Source of the DNA: JADCRZ01 sp037718865
GTDB taxonomy: Bacteria > Bacteroidota > Bacteroidia > Chitinophagales > Chitinophagaceae
Direction of reading: 5' to 3'
DNA: 64,000 bases
NCBI GenBank assembly: GCA_037718865.1
Contig: JBBJMP010000019.1
Span: 1-64,000 of the forward strand
Numbering within the stretch: position 1 is the first letter of the stretch; every line of letters starts with the position of its first letter. Positions 63,185 through 64,000 of this stretch are shown here, piece by piece. The position numbers and the translations under genes were made by a program. A model generated the notes under the pieces. That model did no database searches. It was not told the DNA's origin and saw only the letters and a list, made by a program, of their open reading frames with translations.

Positions 63185-64000
63185 TTACCAGCTTATGTCT
63201 ACCAGGTTTACGTTGTTCTTTCGGGAGGAAGAAACCGCAACACCTTTTAATGATGTATTCAGAAATGCAAAGCCTTCCAATTCATCAGCACGATCCATAT
63301 CTATTACCTTGATGACCTGCTGAGAACCTGATTCAACAGATCTCTTTAGATCCAGGTAGGTAAAACGCCACCTTCTTCCTTCAACCTGGTTCTGAACCAA
63401 TACCAGCATATCTTTTTCTGCTATCCAGTGAAGATTCTGCACCCACGGGCTACAGGTAAATTTCTTTACCAATACTCCCTTCTCCGTCGTTTTTTTCGCA
63501 TGTTGCAGCAGGAGGGGATCGTACAATCTTACTTCATTCCTTTCCGGGCCGTAATCTGCAGTAGCTACATACCATTTATCATTATACATCACATACTCCG
63601 GTCTTGTGCCCTGGATACAGGTGTCATCTTCAATGGTATTCAGGATGTTCCCATCGAGGGTGCCGGTTTTGAGCAGGCCTTCCCAGTTAACATGATATAA
63701 TACTGCTTTCCACAGTGTGCCTTGGGGGTTAAGGCGAATACTGTTGCCTATGAAAGTTGGCGATTTTCCATTGTAAGCTATGCCGGTGGGATGATTAGTG
63801 ACATCTTTATCGTTTTCTGTGAGCTTGTATTCTTTATTGATGTAAAGAAGGGAATCTCCATTCATCTTATATTCCCTGATCACTCCTATTTCCCTGTCTC
63901 CATACAGAAATACTCTTCCGTTTTGATAAGCAACTCCCTGGCAGGCACCTAATGAATCAAGGGAATAAGAACTGTTGATCTGCATAGCTACCTCGCTGTG
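63185..64000 (-). CDS. propeller-like exported protein, 5' end beyond the window
   Basis: The frame is open to the window edge: an ATG exists at 63985 but five codons upstream remain open and no signal peptide is visible, so the true start is probably outside. The visible 266 residues show repeated beta-strand phrases (GVAYQNGRVFLYGDRE, YVMYNDKWYVATADYGPERNEVRLYDP, ELEGFAFLN) of a propeller or SMP-30-like fold, but I do not recognise a specific family. Its gene precedes susC of PUL 2 on the same strand, so a role in that glycan locus is plausible. Confidence 0.55.
   Translation of the reverse strand, partial: HSEVAMQINSSYSLDSLGACQGVAYQNGRVFLYGDREIGVIREYKMNGDSLLYINKEYKLTENDKDVTNHPTGIAYNGKSPTFIGNSIRLNPQGTLWKAVLYHVNWEGLLKTGTLDGNILNTIEDDTCIQGTRPEYVMYNDKWYVATADYGPERNEVRLYDPLLLQHAKKTTEKGVLVKKFTCSPWVQNLHWIAEKDMLVLVQNQVEGRRWRFTYLDLKRSVESGSQQVIKVIDMDRADELEGFAFLNTSLKGVAVSSSRKNNVNLVDISW

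Noticed and set aside
1..64000. tRNA, rRNA or tmRNA genes
   Set aside because: I looked in the intergenic spacers for cloverleaf or conserved rRNA segments and found none; a covariance-model search was not possible here.

Overview
The window is a chromosomal segment of a Bacteroidota bacterium, most likely of the family Chitinophagaceae (inference). The indicators are two SusC/SusD pairs, three secreted proteins with a C-terminal type IX secretion (T9SS) sorting domain, a PUR/DUF3276 protein, lipoproteins with the SusD-type start, and several matches to the Bacteroidota promoter form TTTG-N(17-23)-TAnnTTTG with little Shine-Dalgarno signal. I see no rRNA, tRNA, CRISPR array or prophage.

Layout. 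1-331: REP-like palindromes. 332-2290 (-): three-gene envelope operon of two LVIVD-repeat lipoproteins and an outer-membrane protein. 2700-6300: SMP-30 lactonase, Tat-exported phosphotriesterase-like protein and FGGY gluconokinase, a plausible sugar-acid module. 6372-8511: fatty-acid desaturase and divergent FAD monooxygenase. 8528-12238 (-): small unknown proteins around an EF-G-like GTPase. 12471-13886 (+): BNR-repeat protein and ABM-fold protein. 13891-17421 (-): smc. 17666-18419: DUF2490 gene broken by one frameshift. 18421-18912: a palindrome-rich spacer into which a 355-bp MITE-like element has inserted, with 23-bp terminal inverted repeats, a perfect 7-bp target duplication and a cargo of REP-like palindromes. 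18969-22746: TMEM220 protein and a four-domain ThuA/dehydrogenase/PKD/cytochrome c lipoprotein.

22857-33248 (-): a tandem array of three paralogous proteins of about 1,130 residues. Each carries 14 SBBP repeats in a 7+7 layout and a T9SS sorting domain. A degenerate, frameshifted repeat lies just upstream. 33556-37652: threonine aldolase, phosphoglucose isomerase, a small secreted protein and a PUR-domain protein. 37767-42233: ABC exporter half, GH13 amylase and a Met/Lys-rich periplasmic protein. 42517-51182: SusC, SusD and a dehydrogenase/haem-binding protein, facing a GH88/GH105 hydrolase; this looks like a polysaccharide utilisation locus.

51661-52736: the most informative region. A sigma-54 response regulator with a frameshift and an internal deletion is joined to two non-adjacent pieces of the KdpB potassium ATPase, and then to the last 20 codons of a sensor kinase. 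I read this as the deletion-scarred remnant of a kdp potassium-uptake operon. 52833-55639 (-): large catalase and DUF892 ferritin-like protein, an oxidative-stress pair. 55887-56846: PHB-depolymerase-like esterase. 56978-64000 (-): a second carbohydrate locus of a propeller-like protein cut by the window edge, SusC, SusD and a Tat-exported Gfo/Idh/MocA oxidoreductase.

Together the genes describe a glycan-degrading, aerobic, gliding-type Bacteroidota lifestyle: outer-membrane glycan import, periplasmic sugar oxidation and hydrolysis, sugar-acid phosphorylation, and surface proteins exported by T9SS. All family assignments come from reading the translated sequence by eye; no database search was run.
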